Counted from the first letter of the stretch, positions 8,354 to 16,277 are shown. The stretch: 64,000 nt of DNA from an uncultured Selenomonadaceae bacterium (GCA_905234175.1 CAJOGX010000003.1:62001-126000), one strand, 5' to 3'. Notes: generated by a model from the sequence alone, not told the origin. Translations and numbers: made by a program.

Positions 8354-9895
8354 TCATGCCGCCTTTGCAGATTCTTCCTCGCTCAGATTTCTAATGCGCC
8401 CGAACTTAATTTTGCTCATGCCGACCTGATTGAGATAATCCGCCACAACCTCTTCGCAGGTACCGTACTGGCCAGTAACTTTCAAGTCCTTGAGCATATC
8501 GTAGCCGTCGCCGCCGGCAAAAAGAAAATCTGTGCCGGTTATCGTGTAGGTTTTATTTTCGTCAAGCGGCGCGCCGCCGATTAAAATATTGCTGACGCGG
8601 TGACCGACAGGCTGGCTGGGGTCGAAAGCGAAAGACATGCCGCTGACATCGAGGAAGCCGCCGAACGTTGCGGGGTAGCCGAAAACGGAGTGTTCAAGTA
8701 TTTCACGAATAATTTTGCCGGTAACTTCCTTCGTGTAAACGACGTTGCCGAAGGGGAAAATTGCTAAAATGTCGCCGCGCGTGACGTTACCTGCTGGCAA
8801 ATCCTCGCGAAGAGTGCCGCTGTTAATTATCGCAATGTCGGTGCCGGTGCGCCAGCGTAAAGCGTCTGTCGTAAGGTCTCCGAGTTCAGATTCCTGGCAG
8901 CGGATAATTTTACGTTCAGACGTGAGAGCCCTGTCGCTGTGGGTTACGACTTCGCTGAGAAGTTTTTCGTTACTCTTGTCGATTTCGGCGTTGAGTTCGT
9001 TAATTTTCGCGTCAGGAGTTTTTCCCATTGCTTTAACTTCGTCGGCGTTAAGGAGTTCGGCGCGTTTGGAAATAATTTCGTGGTCGCGAATTTCGAGCGT
9101 GACGCGTCCGAGAAAATATTCGTGGCATTCAGCCTGCGCTATTAACGTGTCGCCGACTTGAATACCGTTGGGCAAGGCGGTATGGCTGTGGCCGTCGATA
9201 ATCAAATCGATACCAGGCGCCTCGCGGGCAATTTGTTCGCTGGTAAATTCGGAGCTTTTGTCAACGCCCATGTGCATGACGGCGATAATCACGTCGCACT
9301 TTGGCTGGAGCGTCTTAATCATTTCGCGCGCGCAGTTGACGGGATTGAGAAATTCGACGTCCTCAACATTTTTCGGATTGGTTTTGTAAGCAGTTTCCGG
9401 CGTCACGAGACCGAAAACGCCGACGCGGGTTTTATCGGGAAGCCTGTAAATTTTGTACGGCTTAAGAAAAGGTTTGCCGTTTTTTTTGAGGACGACGTTC
9501 GCAGCAATCATCGGGAATTTAATTTTTTTGCTGAGGCGTTTGAGCTGAGCCAGCCCGTAATTAAAATCGTGATTGCCAGGAACGATCAGATTGACGCCGG
9601 CCTCGTTAAGCAGAGGAACCATGTTTTCGCCTTTGCTGATATTAATTCTGGGCATACCGTGAAAAGTATCACCGGCGTCGAACCAGAAAGTTGTAGCGGG
9701 GTTTTCCGCCTTAGCCGCCTTAAACGCCGCCGCAATTTCCGCCAGTCCAATGGATTTGCCGCTGTCGTCGCTGTTCAAAATGCGCGCATGCATATCATTC
9801 GTGTGGTAAATTATGAGTTCAGACGCCTCGACCTTAGCCGCGAAAAATATCAGCGTCACCAAAAGCGCTAAGAGCCCGCGCGAAATTTTTTTCAT
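8354..9895 (-). CDS. Secreted 5'-nucleotidase / UshA-like metallophosphatase
   Basis: A 513-residue exported enzyme. The signal peptide is MKKISRGLLALLVTLIFFAA. The N-terminal two-metal metallophosphatase domain has HTNDMHAR, WFDAGDTFHG, VPGNHDFNYG, MHMGVDKS and DGHSHTALP. The C-terminal 5'-nucleotidase substrate-binding domain (about 330-500) has NSGTLREDLPAG and GTDFLFAGGDGYDML. Such enzymes dephosphorylate extracellular nucleotides or UDP-sugars for uptake. No C-terminal membrane or sortase anchor is visible, so a periplasmic location fits a diderm cell. GGAGG lies 10 nt before the ATG, and it starts 7 nt after the PIN toxin gene. Confidence 0.92.
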   Translation of the reverse strand: MKKISRGLLALLVTLIFFAAKVEASELIIYHTNDMHARILNSDDSGKSIGLAEIAAAFKAAKAENPATTFWFDAGDTFHGMPRINISKGENMVPLLNEAGVNLIVPGNHDFNYGLAQLKRLSKKIKFPMIAANVVLKKNGKPFLKPYKIYRLPDKTRVGVFGLVTPETAYKTNPKNVEDVEFLNPVNCAREMIKTLQPKCDVIIAVMHMGVDKSSEFTSEQIAREAPGIDLIIDGHSHTALPNGIQVGDTLIAQAECHEYFLGRVTLEIRDHEIISKRAELLNADEVKAMGKTPDAKINELNAEIDKSNEKLLSEVVTHSDRALTSERKIIRCQESELGDLTTDALRWRTGTDIAIINSGTLREDLPAGNVTRGDILAIFPFGNVVYTKEVTGKIIREILEHSVFGYPATFGGFLDVSGMSFAFDPSQPVGHRVSNILIGGAPLDENKTYTITGTDFLFAGGDGYDMLKDLKVTGQYGTCEEVVADYLNQVGMSKIKFGRIRNLSEEESAKAA

Positions 9896-9902
9896 TACAG
9901 AA

Positions 9903-10301
9903 TTACCTCCAGTTTTCTACTTTCAAGCCGTCAATCCGAGAAAAATGTTTGTCGTTCGCCGTGACTAGCGTGCAGCCGTTGACAATCGCCGTCGCCGCAA
10001 TATAAATATCGTTGTCCTCGATTTGCTGTCCTCTGCGCAAGCTTACATGAATTTTAGCGGCTTTGGCAAAGATAGCGTAGTCAAGAGGCAAGAGCAAAAA
10101 AGTTTCTTTGCACATCTGAAAAAAATCCTGCAATTTTTTATATGCATTGATTGCTTCTAAGCCGCGAATGATTTCGTAGTAGACGATTGGGCAAATTGCA
10201 AGCTGATTTTTCTTAGCAAGTTCCTCTTCCATGCGCTGACCTACGTTGTATTTTCCGCGTTGAATATCGCTGACGGCATTTGTGTCAAGAAGATACAGCA
10301 T
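9903..10301 (-). CDS. PIN-domain ribonuclease toxin (VapC-like)
   Basis: A 132-residue PIN-domain protein. YLLDTNAVSDI carries the first metal-binding Asp (residue 6). YYEIIRGL supplies a conserved Glu, and IEDNDIYIAATA and LVTANDKHF supply the later acidic residues, so the catalytic set looks intact. VapC toxins cleave initiator tRNA, rRNA or other structured RNAs; the target is unknown. The ATG at 10301 overlaps the upstream small acidic gene by 17 nt in another frame, the usual toxin-antitoxin arrangement. The pair lies between tatC and a 5'-nucleotidase gene with no visible gap for its own promoter. Confidence 0.85.
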   Translation of the reverse strand: MLYLLDTNAVSDIQRGKYNVGQRMEEELAKKNQLAICPIVYYEIIRGLEAINAYKKLQDFFQMCKETFLLLPLDYAIFAKAAKIHVSLRRGQQIEDNDIYIAATAIVNGCTLVTANDKHFSRIDGLKVENWR

Positions 10302-10536
10302 AACGCTCACGCTTCCTTTCTTCCTCGGCGTCCATGTATGCAAGGAACGCATCAATTTCCGCCTGCTCTTCCGGAGTATCCGCGCGGGCAAAACGCTCAA
10401 TAGCTTCAATCTGACGCCGGATTTTTTCTTCATCGGGAATTGACGTAATATCCACGCCAGCAAGTTCAGTTTTAACCGACTCAATATCCCGCTGAATATC
10501 GGTCAGCCTTGAAATAATTTTTTCCTTGTCAGTCAT
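10285..10536 (-). CDS. Putative antitoxin of the PIN toxin, helical acidic protein
   Basis: About 83 residues from an ATG at 10536 (an in-frame GTG at 10554 overlaps the tatC stop). The protein is charged and predicted helical: a heptad-like first part (MTDKEKIISRLTDIQRDIES), a short linker DITSIPDEEK, and an acidic helix rich in E and A before a basic tail ERKRERYAVSS. I see no AbrB, ribbon-helix-helix or Phd DNA-binding motif, so its family is not recognised. Its role rests on position: immediately upstream of, and overlapping, the PIN gene. Confidence 0.6.
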   Translation of the reverse strand: MTDKEKIISRLTDIQRDIESVKTELAGVDITSIPDEEKIRRQIEAIERFARADTPEEQAEIDAFLAYMDAEEERKRERYAVSS

Positions 10537-10550
10537 GATAAAATTAAGCC

Positions 10551-11312
10551 TCACTTTCTTAAAATATGTTTGACGATTCTGTAGCCGACTTCGTAGAGCA
10601 GAATTATCGGCAGGGCGAGCGAAACCTGGCTGATAACGTCCGGCGGCGTGATTAGCGCACCGATTACGAATGACGCGAAGAAAATTATGTGCCGGTACTT
10701 TTCCAGAAACGCGCTTGTCATCAAGCCCAGCTGCGCGAGGACGATGACGACCAGCGGCAGTTCAAAGACGAAGCCGAACGGCAGCATAAACGTCAGCACG
10801 AAGTCAAGATATTTCTGGAACGAAAAGAGCGATTCGAGCTCCGGCGTGTTGAAGCCCATGAAAAATTTCAGCGCGATTGGCAGGATAAGGAAAAAAGCGA
10901 ACGCCAGCCCTGTGAAAAATAAAATCACCGACGCCGGAACTAAAATTCCGAGCACGGCGCGTTCACCTTTCGTCAGCGCGGGCAGGAGGAATTGCCAGAC
11001 GTGAAAAAAAATCACCGGCAACGCGATTAGAAATCCCGCAACGATGTCGATTTTCAGGTATGCGAAGAACGCCTCGCCTGGCTGCATGAAGTACAGCTTG
11101 CCGACCGGCGCCGTCAGAAATTTTGTGATTTCGTCCAGAAAGAAATATGAAACGCAGCTCCCCAGCGCTATCGCCAGCAGCGATTTTATGATTCGCGAGC
11201 GCAGTTCCGACAAGTGCTCGGTGAGCGACATTGAGCCATCGTCCGGCGTTTCTTCCGGCGAAATTTCCGGCGTTTCGTCAGCTTTTTGCAGGTCTGTTTT
11301 TTCTGGCGTCAT
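10551..11312 (-). CDS. tatC: Twin-arginine translocase subunit TatC
   Basis: A 253-residue membrane protein that binds twin-arginine signal peptides. After an acidic N-terminal tail of about 28 residues comes the family start MSLTEHLSELRSRIIKSLL. Six helices follow, with the conserved FFHVWQFLLPAL, FMLPFGFVFELPLVVI and GALITPPDVISQVSLALP segments. The ATG overlaps the tatA stop as ATGA. The acidic extension is unusual but adds no domain; translation could instead begin at the internal MSLTEHL. No TatB-like second copy is seen, consistent with a minimal TatA/TatC system. Confidence 0.96.
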   Translation of the reverse strand: MTPEKTDLQKADETPEISPEETPDDGSMSLTEHLSELRSRIIKSLLAIALGSCVSYFFLDEITKFLTAPVGKLYFMQPGEAFFAYLKIDIVAGFLIALPVIFFHVWQFLLPALTKGERAVLGILVPASVILFFTGLAFAFFLILPIALKFFMGFNTPELESLFSFQKYLDFVLTFMLPFGFVFELPLVVIVLAQLGLMTSAFLEKYRHIIFFASFVIGALITPPDVISQVSLALPIILLYEVGYRIVKHILRK

Positions 11313-11488
11313 TTTTTCTCGGTCTTATCGGGCAGCTCGGCGGGCTTTTCGTCGTCAGCGTTTGCCTGCTTAAATTCCTTAATGCTCTGTCCGAGAGCCT
11401 TGCCGACGCCAGGGAGCTTGCCAGGTCCGAAAACGACCAGACCGATTATCAGAATCAAAACGAGTTCGGGGACGCCAATTCCAAACAT
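11309..11488 (-). CDS. tatA: Twin-arginine translocase pore subunit TatA
   Basis: A 59-residue protein: one N-terminal membrane helix (IGVPELVLILIIGLVVF), the FGPGKLPGVGKALG hinge that marks TatA/TatE proteins, then an amphipathic helix with KEFKQAN and a charged tail. The GKLP hinge distinguishes it from TatB. The start is ATG at 11488 with AAGGAG 8 nt upstream; a GTG three codons earlier overlaps the SD. It has its own promoter and sits just after a terminator, so it begins the tat transcript. Confidence 0.95.
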   Translation of the reverse strand: MFGIGVPELVLILIIGLVVFGPGKLPGVGKALGQSIKEFKQANADDEKPAELPDKTEKK

Positions 11489-11516
11489 GAAAACCACTCC
11501 TTAAAAATTTTTTCTA

Positions 11517-11544
11517 ATTATACCACAAATCCCGCGCGTGGCAA
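11517..11544 (-). promoter_or_regulatory. Sigma-A promoter of tatA
   Basis: On the minus strand, -35 TTGCCA (11544-11539), 16-nt spacer, -10 TATAAT (11522-11517) with an extended TGG just before it. It lies directly below the upstream terminator and about 30 nt above the tatA start. Confidence 0.75.
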
Positions 11545-11545
11545 A

Positions 11546-11571
11546 TAAAAAATCCCCGCCGCGTGGCAGGG
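11546..11571 (-). terminator. Rho-independent terminator after the 232-residue gene
   Basis: On the minus strand, CCCTGCC, loop ACGC, GGCGGGG (7 bp, one G-U), then a run of six T. It ends the flagellar-type two-gene unit before tatA. Confidence 0.8.
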
Positions 11572-11584
11572 AGGCAAAAATTTT

Positions 11585-12283
11585 TCACGCGTTGCCGAGT
11601 TCGTCGAAGCGGCGGTTAATTTCTTCCTGAGTTCTCTTAGTAATTTCGGGCATATCGTCGAGCCCCGTCGCGCTCTTAAAAGTTACGTCGGCCTGTTTGA
11701 AACCTTCGTCGACAGCCGCGCGAATCGTCGCGAGTTTTTCGGGGTCGTTACCGGCGATAGCGGTCGCCATGTCGAAAATTCTGCTGGCAACTGCGTCGAC
11801 AGACCACGCGCCGCCGTCCGCCACGGCCTTAGCGGCGTCCTCGGCGTTGGTCGCGACTTCCGGCAGAGCGAAACGCGACGCGTCAATTTTCACGCCGCCG
11901 AAATTCAAAATCCCCGTTCCGCTGTCGAGCCAGCCCTGAAGTTTTTCGTTCGACGCGCTGAGCGCCTGAATCATCATGTTCAAAAAAGTTTGCTCATTCG
12001 CCTCGGCTTCCTGCTGTAGCTGGTCAAGCACGCTGGCGGAAAGTCCCTTGCTCCTGCCTGCGGAATCGTCGACGCTGAAATTTTCCTGCTGCGCCGCGTG
12101 AGCCGTCCGCGCTTCAACAGAAATATCCAGCTCGAAGGCGGCGGTAAACGTCGAATTTTCGGTTTTGTTCTGCGCCACGGACACGGTCTGCGAACTGTAC
12201 GCCAGCTTTGCGGCGCTGCGGTTTTTAGAATTTACCTGCTCAAAATTTTGTGCAGCTGCGTTAGAAATCGTTGCAACATCCAT
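11585..12283 (-). CDS. Unknown 232-residue protein in a sigma-D-type unit
   Basis: No signal peptide or membrane helix. The N-terminal 60 residues are Ser/Asn/Ala-rich and low in complexity, like many flagellar export substrates. A middle helix carries LQQEAEANEQTFLNMMIQAL. The C-terminal part, IRAAVDEGFKQADVTF followed by GLDDMPEITKRTQEEINRR, reminds me of DUF5610-type proteins, but I am not certain. GGAGG upstream of the ATG overlaps the stop of the preceding 114-residue gene, so the two are coupled. The flagellar-type promoter before that gene suggests a motility-linked role (inference). Confidence 0.6.
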   Translation of the reverse strand: MDVATISNAAAQNFEQVNSKNRSAAKLAYSSQTVSVAQNKTENSTFTAAFELDISVEARTAHAAQQENFSVDDSAGRSKGLSASVLDQLQQEAEANEQTFLNMMIQALSASNEKLQGWLDSGTGILNFGGVKIDASRFALPEVATNAEDAAKAVADGGAWSVDAVASRIFDMATAIAGNDPEKLATIRAAVDEGFKQADVTFKSATGLDDMPEITKRTQEEINRRFDELGNA

Positions 12284-12295
12284 GTTTTTTCCTCC

Positions 12296-12640
12296 TTAAA
12301 TCATCAGCAGTTCCAATAAATTGAAGCGCGGCTCGAATTTTATCTGCGGCGAACCGTCCGGCTTGGGCGGCGCGCTCAAATCCGGCGTCGGCACCATGTG
12401 CGGCCTGATTTTAGTCTGGCTTACAATGTCTCCGTCTTCGTACGTCGTAATCTGAATCGAGCCGTCGGGTTTGAATCTTTTGACGGTAGAAATCTGCGTC
12501 GAGTCGTCGCCCGTTGCCCGCGCGAGAGTTTTCCTCAAAAGTTTTGCGTACTCGGAATTTGCGCCGGTAAAACTGCTGGCTGCGGTTTTTTTGCCGCTGG
12601 AAATAATTTCGCTGGCGGCGCTCACTTTCTGCGCATACAT
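12296..12640 (-). CDS. Unknown 114-residue protein behind a sigma-D-type promoter
   Basis: The start is ATG at 12640, chosen because GGGAG lies 8 nt upstream and the transcript probably begins near 12658, which excludes an upstream in-frame start at 12709. The protein has no signal peptide. It has a Ser/Ala-rich N-terminus (VSAASEIISSGKKTAASS), a helix YAKLLRKTLARA, a predicted beta hairpin RFKPDGSIQITTYEDGDIV and a Pro-rich linker before FNLLELLM. I recognise no family. It is the first gene of the two-gene unit. Confidence 0.6.
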   Translation of the reverse strand: MYAQKVSAASEIISSGKKTAASSFTGANSEYAKLLRKTLARATGDDSTQISTVKRFKPDGSIQITTYEDGDIVSQTKIRPHMVPTPDLSAPPKPDGSPQIKFEPRFNLLELLMI

Positions 12641-12665
12641 AATCCCACGCTCCCTTTTAACCGTT

Positions 12666-12692
12666 TTATCGTCATTTCGGTTGAGCACCTTA
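12666..12692 (-). promoter_or_regulatory. Flagellar sigma (sigma-D/FliA) promoter
   Basis: On the minus strand, TAAG (12692-12689), 15-nt spacer, GACGATAA (12673-12666). The FliA consensus is TAAA-N15-GCCGATAA; this matches 3/4 and 7/8 with exact spacing. It drives the 114- and 232-residue genes. Confidence 0.65.
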
Positions 12693-12712
12693 ATTTTTTT
12701 ACACGTCACGCC

Positions 12713-12741
12713 TTGAATTTCCGCGCGCCCGTTGCTATAAT
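12713..12741 (+). promoter_or_regulatory. Sigma-A promoter of the pilin gene
   Basis: TTGAAT (12713-12718), 17-nt spacer, perfect TATAAT (12736-12741), 33 nt before the prepilin ATG at 12775. Confidence 0.7.
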
Positions 12742-12774
12742 TCCCTGCGGAAAATTTTTTTGGGAGGTATTTCG

Positions 12775-13127
12775 ATGAATCAGAAAGGTTTCGCCACGCT
12801 CGAAGTTATTTTGATGGTCTTTTAGCGACGATAGCCGTGCCGCGCTTTGAAAATATTACCGCACAGGCTAACACGTCGAAAGTTGTTTCAGACCTCGCCG
12901 CCCTAAACGCTGCCGTCGCTGTTTATCAAATGGAAAAAAGTAAAACTCCTTCTTACAGTGACTTGGAAACTTACCTTGAGAATGGTTTCCCGCAAAAACC
13001 AACCGGCAAAGTTTACATAAAAGGCACGTCAACTACCATAAAAGATACGGACGCTTACGCTCTTGACGGGAACAGTAAAGCGACTTTTGCAGGACATACG
13101 GCGGAAGATTTCACTTCAAAATCTTAA
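12775..13127 (+). pseudogene. Type IV pilin-like prepilin, frameshifted at a T4 run
   Basis: GGGAGG precedes ATG at 12775, which reads MNQKGFATLEVILMVF and then hits TAG. This is a class III signal: peptidase cleavage after KG, a methylated Phe and the conserved Glu5. One extra T in the T4 run at 12820-12823 would join it to the downstream frame LATIAVPRFENITAQA, giving an ordinary pseudopilin of about 117 residues with a Pro after the hydrophobic helix and a C-terminal globular part (YSDLETYLENGFPQKP, TDAYALDG) like GspG/ComGC proteins. As given, no full-length protein can be made. No other pilus genes are visible, so this may be a stray pilin, a decayed gene or a sequence error. Confidence 0.75.
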
Positions 13128-13203
13128 ATTTCGGCACGCATAAAAATTTTTCACGAACGCGATTGGGCCAGCGGCTCGGTCGTATTTTTTTTGCTTGCGG
13201 TTA

Positions 13204-13232
13204 TCGACGCTGAAAATTATTGGTGTTATAAT
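13204..13232 (+). promoter_or_regulatory. Sigma-A promoter of the lipid A operon
   Basis: TCGACG (13204-13209), 17-nt spacer, TATAAT (13227-13232) preceded by TGT, an extended -10. It lies 34 nt before the lpxC start and is the only strong promoter seen before msbA. Confidence 0.7.
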
Positions 13233-13265
13233 AGTTGAAAATTTTTCGGGGAGGGGGGCGAGGTT

Positions 13266-14099
13266 TTGCAGAAGCAAATAACCTTGCAAAAAACCGTTGG
13301 CGTGAGCGGCGTGGGCTTGCATTCTGGGCTGGAAGTTGAGCTGGAGCTGAAACCTGGCGCGGCTGGCAGCGGAATAATTTTCGTGCGGAAAGATTTAGCT
13401 GGGGCGCCGGAAATTCACGCGACGGCTGAGAATGTAACTTCGACGGTGCGGGCGACAACTTTGGAGGAAGGCGGCGCGAAAGTTTTCACGGTGGAACATT
13501 TGCTGAGCGCGCTGAACGCCGGCGGAATTGATAACTGCGTAGTTGAAATGACAGCGGAGGAGCCGCCGGTTCTGGACGGGAACTCGCTGGGATTTTTCGA
13601 GCTGATAAAATCCGCCGGAACGGTCGAGCAGGAAGCCGAGCGCAGGGAAATTCGCCTTGACAAAGTTTATCGCGCAGATTCTGACGACGGGAAAAAATTT
13701 ATCATGGCGGTGCCGTACGATGGTTTTCGCGTCAGTTTCACGTCGGTAAATCCGCACCCGCTGATTGGCGTCCAGTACGAAGATTTTGAGGTTACCGAAG
13801 AAATTTACCGCGCGGAAATTGCGCCGGCGCGAACAATCGCTTACGAAAAGGAAGTTGCCGCGTTGCACGCAATGGGTCTCGGACGCGGCGGGAATTTACA
13901 AAATGTTATCGTGTACAACGACGCTGGCTGGCTGAATGAACTTCGCTACCCCGACGAACTTGTCCGCCACAAAATTTTGGACGTTATCGGCGATTTTAGG
14001 CTGGCGGGCTTTTTGAAGTGCCACGTAATTGCGGCGGCGTCCGGCCACGCGCTCAATACCGCGCTCGCCAAAAAAATTTACGCGGACTTTAAAATTTAA
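13266..14099 (+). CDS. lpxC: UDP-3-O-acyl-N-acetylglucosamine deacetylase
   Basis: A 277-residue zinc amidase, the committed step of lipid A synthesis. KTVGVSGVGLHSG is the family start. The zinc ligands are the His in VEHLLSALNAGGIDN and the His and Asp in LVRHKILDVIGDFRL, and SGHALN holds a catalytic His. LDGNSLGFFELI is also conserved. Translation begins at TTG (13266), behind the purine-rich GGGAGGGGGGCGAGG. It is the first gene of a six-gene lipid A run and has its own promoter, so it is the natural control point. Confidence 0.97.
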   Translation: MQKQITLQKTVGVSGVGLHSGLEVELELKPGAAGSGIIFVRKDLAGAPEIHATAENVTSTVRATTLEEGGAKVFTVEHLLSALNAGGIDNCVVEMTAEEPPVLDGNSLGFFELIKSAGTVEQEAERREIRLDKVYRADSDDGKKFIMAVPYDGFRVSFTSVNPHPLIGVQYEDFEVTEEIYRAEIAPARTIAYEKEVAALHAMGLGRGGNLQNVIVYNDAGWLNELRYPDELVRHKILDVIGDFRLAGFLKCHVIAAASGHALNTALAKKIYADFKI

Positions 14100-14148
14100 T
14101 CTGCGCCAAACGAAATTCCAATCCAAATTTCAGACAGGAGAGATATAA

Positions 14149-14610
14149 ATGGTACTTGACATTGAAGAAATTATGAAAATCCTTCCGCACCGCCCGCCGA
14201 TGCTGCTCGTAGACAGAATTTTGGAAATCGACCCGTTCAAATCAGCGACTGGGCTGAAAAATATCACGATGAACGAGCCGCAGTTTATGGGACACTTCCC
14301 AGGTCACCCAATCATGCCTGGCGTTTTGCAGCTTGAAGCAATGGCGCAGGTCGGCGGCGTAGCAATGCTTTACCCCGAGGAGCACCGTGGCAAAATCGCG
14401 CTGTTCGGCGGAATGGACAATATAAAATTCAAGCGCCCAATCGTGCCTGGCGACACGCTCATAACGAAGGCGGAAATCGTGAAGGTGCGCGGCGTTTTCG
14501 GCGTACTGCACGCGGACGGCTACGTAGACGACAAGCTGGTTTCCTCTGCGGATTTTAAATTCGCGCTGAAGACCAACGATGATCTTTTCAGCCTGACGAA
14601 CAAAGATTGA
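14149..14610 (+). CDS. fabZ: 3-hydroxyacyl-ACP dehydratase FabZ
   Basis: A 153-residue hot-dog fold dehydratase of fatty acid elongation. ILPHRPPMLLVDRI is the family start. The catalytic His is in GHFPGHPIMPGVLQLEAMAQ and the catalytic Glu in the same helix. Its place between lpxC and lpxA is the standard arrangement: both FabZ and LpxA consume 3-hydroxyacyl-ACP, so co-expression balances membrane phospholipid and lipid A. AGGAGAG lies about 7 nt before the ATG. Confidence 0.97.
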   Translation: MVLDIEEIMKILPHRPPMLLVDRILEIDPFKSATGLKNITMNEPQFMGHFPGHPIMPGVLQLEAMAQVGGVAMLYPEEHRGKIALFGGMDNIKFKRPIVPGDTLITKAEIVKVRGVFGVLHADGYVDDKLVSSADFKFALKTNDDLFSLTNKD

Positions 14611-14628
14611 GGCAGGAGCTGGGAAAAT

Positions 14629-15447
14629 ATGGCAAAGCTTGAAAATATTGGCGAAGGCACGGTGGTGCACGAAAGCGCGGTGGTTTCGCCCAGCGCAAGA
14701 ATCGGGCGCAACGTCATTATCGGACCGAACACGGTCATTGGCGACGAAGTTGAAATTGGCGACGGCTCGAATATCGGTCCGAACGCGGTTGTTGCGAAGT
14801 GGACGACGATTGGCAGCGAATGCAGGATTTTTCAATTTGCGTCGGTGGGCGAAATTCCGCAGGACTTGAAATTTAAGGGCGAGCGCAGTTATACTTTTAT
14901 CGGCGACAGGACGGTTATCCGCGAGGGCGCGACTATTCACCGCGCGACTGGCGAAGATAATGAAACACGCGTCGGCAGTGACTGTCTTTTGATGGCGTAT
15001 ATTCACGTGGCGCATAACTGCACGCTTGGAAATCATGTTATAATGTCGAATCTGGCGAGCTGTGCAGGTCACGCGACGGTTGAGGACAGAGTTGTTATCG
15101 GCGGAATGGCGGGCGTTCATCAGTTCGTTAAAATTGGGCGCAACGCTATGGTCGGCGGCATGAGCAAACTTGTGCAGGACGTTGTTCCCTACACGATTGT
15201 TGACGGGCACCCCGCGAAAGTTGTCGGTCTTAATAACGTGGGAATTTCGCGCGCCGGTATTCCTCTGGAGTCTCGGCGGCTGATAAAAAAGGCTTACAAA
15301 ATTTTGTACCGTTCGGGCTTGAGTCTGGCGGAGGCTATCGCGGTTATCGAGCAGGAAGTTGACTCGTGCGAGGAAGTTGAACATTTTCTGAGATTTTTGC
15401 GCAATGCTGAGCGCGGGATTTGCCGTGAGCGGCGGGACGTTGAATAA
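14629..15447 (+). CDS. lpxA: UDP-N-acetylglucosamine acyltransferase
   Basis: A 272-residue trimeric acyltransferase that puts a 3-hydroxyacyl chain on UDP-GlcNAc. The first 190 residues are left-handed beta-helix hexapeptide repeats (ARIGRNVIIGPNTVIGDEVE). The catalytic-site region is HVAHNCTLGNHVIMSN, and GGMAGVHQFVKIG and VDGHPAKVVGLNNVG are conserved. A C-terminal helical domain follows (SRRLIKKAYKILYRSGLSL). GGAG lies 10 nt before the ATG, 18 nt after fabZ. Confidence 0.97.
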   Translation: MAKLENIGEGTVVHESAVVSPSARIGRNVIIGPNTVIGDEVEIGDGSNIGPNAVVAKWTTIGSECRIFQFASVGEIPQDLKFKGERSYTFIGDRTVIREGATIHRATGEDNETRVGSDCLLMAYIHVAHNCTLGNHVIMSNLASCAGHATVEDRVVIGGMAGVHQFVKIGRNAMVGGMSKLVQDVVPYTIVDGHPAKVVGLNNVGISRAGIPLESRRLIKKAYKILYRSGLSLAEAIAVIEQEVDSCEEVEHFLRFLRNAERGICRERRDVE

Positions 15448-15467
15448 AATTTATGGGGGTAGTGTTC

Positions 15468-16271
15468 ATGGAAAAATTGGGGCTCCTGGCGGGCGCAGGG
15501 AAATTGCCGGTAGAATGTGCGCGGGCGGCGCGGCAGCTGGGCTACGAAGTTTACGCGGTCGGACTTCTGCCGGAAACAGATTCGCAGCTGGCGGAAATTG
15601 CCACAGACTTCAAATCAATCAGCGTTGCGCAGCTCGACGCAATTTTAAATTATCTAAAAGAAAACGGCGTCCGGCGCGTCACGATGCTGGGAAAAGTCAC
15701 GAAGGAACTGCTTTTCAACGGCGCGGTAAAGCCCGACGCCAGAATGTTACAGCTTATCATGGCGCTCCCCGACCGCAGCGACGATACGATAATGATGGCG
15801 TTCGTGCGGGAACTGGCGATGAATGGATTTCAGGCGTTCGACCAGACGGCGCTTATTCGCAAACTCATTCCACGGCGCGGCACGATAACCGAGCGCGAAC
15901 CTTCCGCCGCCGAGCGTCAGGATTTGGAATTTGGTTTCATGATAGCCAAGGAACTCGGACGCCTTGATATTGGGCAGACGGTTGTTATAAAAAATCGCGC
16001 GGTCATGGCGCTGGAGGCTATCGAAGGAACTGACGAATGCATTTTGCGCGGCGGAAAACTCGCTAATGGCGGCGCGGTTGTCACCAAAGTTTCCAAGCCG
16101 AAGCAGGATAATCGTTTCGACGTGCCGACAGTTGGCAAAAGGACCGTCGAAGTCATGGCGGAAGTCGGAGCGACGGCGCTGGCTATCGAGGCGGATAAAA
16201 CGCTCCTCGTCAACCGCGAAGCTACCGTCACCTTCGCAAACGAAAAGAGCATTGCAATTATTGTCATGTAA
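15468..16271 (+). CDS. lpxI: UDP-2,3-diacylglucosamine pyrophosphatase LpxI
   Basis: About 267 residues. LpxI hydrolyses UDP-2,3-diacylglucosamine to lipid X and replaces LpxH in many bacteria. The N-terminus MEKLGLLAGAGKLPVECARAA and the conserved FMIAKELGRLDIGQTVVIKN and GGAVVTKVSKPKQDNRFDVP blocks fit the family. The internal ATG at 15468 is chosen because GGGGG lies 8 nt upstream; the in-frame ATG five codons earlier contains the SD. It sits between lpxA and lpxB, where the pathway needs it. Confidence 0.93.
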   Translation: MEKLGLLAGAGKLPVECARAARQLGYEVYAVGLLPETDSQLAEIATDFKSISVAQLDAILNYLKENGVRRVTMLGKVTKELLFNGAVKPDARMLQLIMALPDRSDDTIMMAFVRELAMNGFQAFDQTALIRKLIPRRGTITEREPSAAERQDLEFGFMIAKELGRLDIGQTVVIKNRAVMALEAIEGTDECILRGGKLANGGAVVTKVSKPKQDNRFDVPTVGKRTVEVMAEVGATALAIEADKTLLVNREATVTFANEKSIAIIVM

Positions 16272-16277
16272 ATCGCT

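Noticed and set aside
13146..13192. Weak hairpin with T8 after the pilin
   Set aside because: GGGCC/GGCTC is only 5 bp and lies several bases from the T run, so it is too weak to call a terminator.
14242..15384. Open minus-strand frame opposite fabZ and lpxA
   Set aside because: It is antisense to two essential, well-conserved genes and has no domain.
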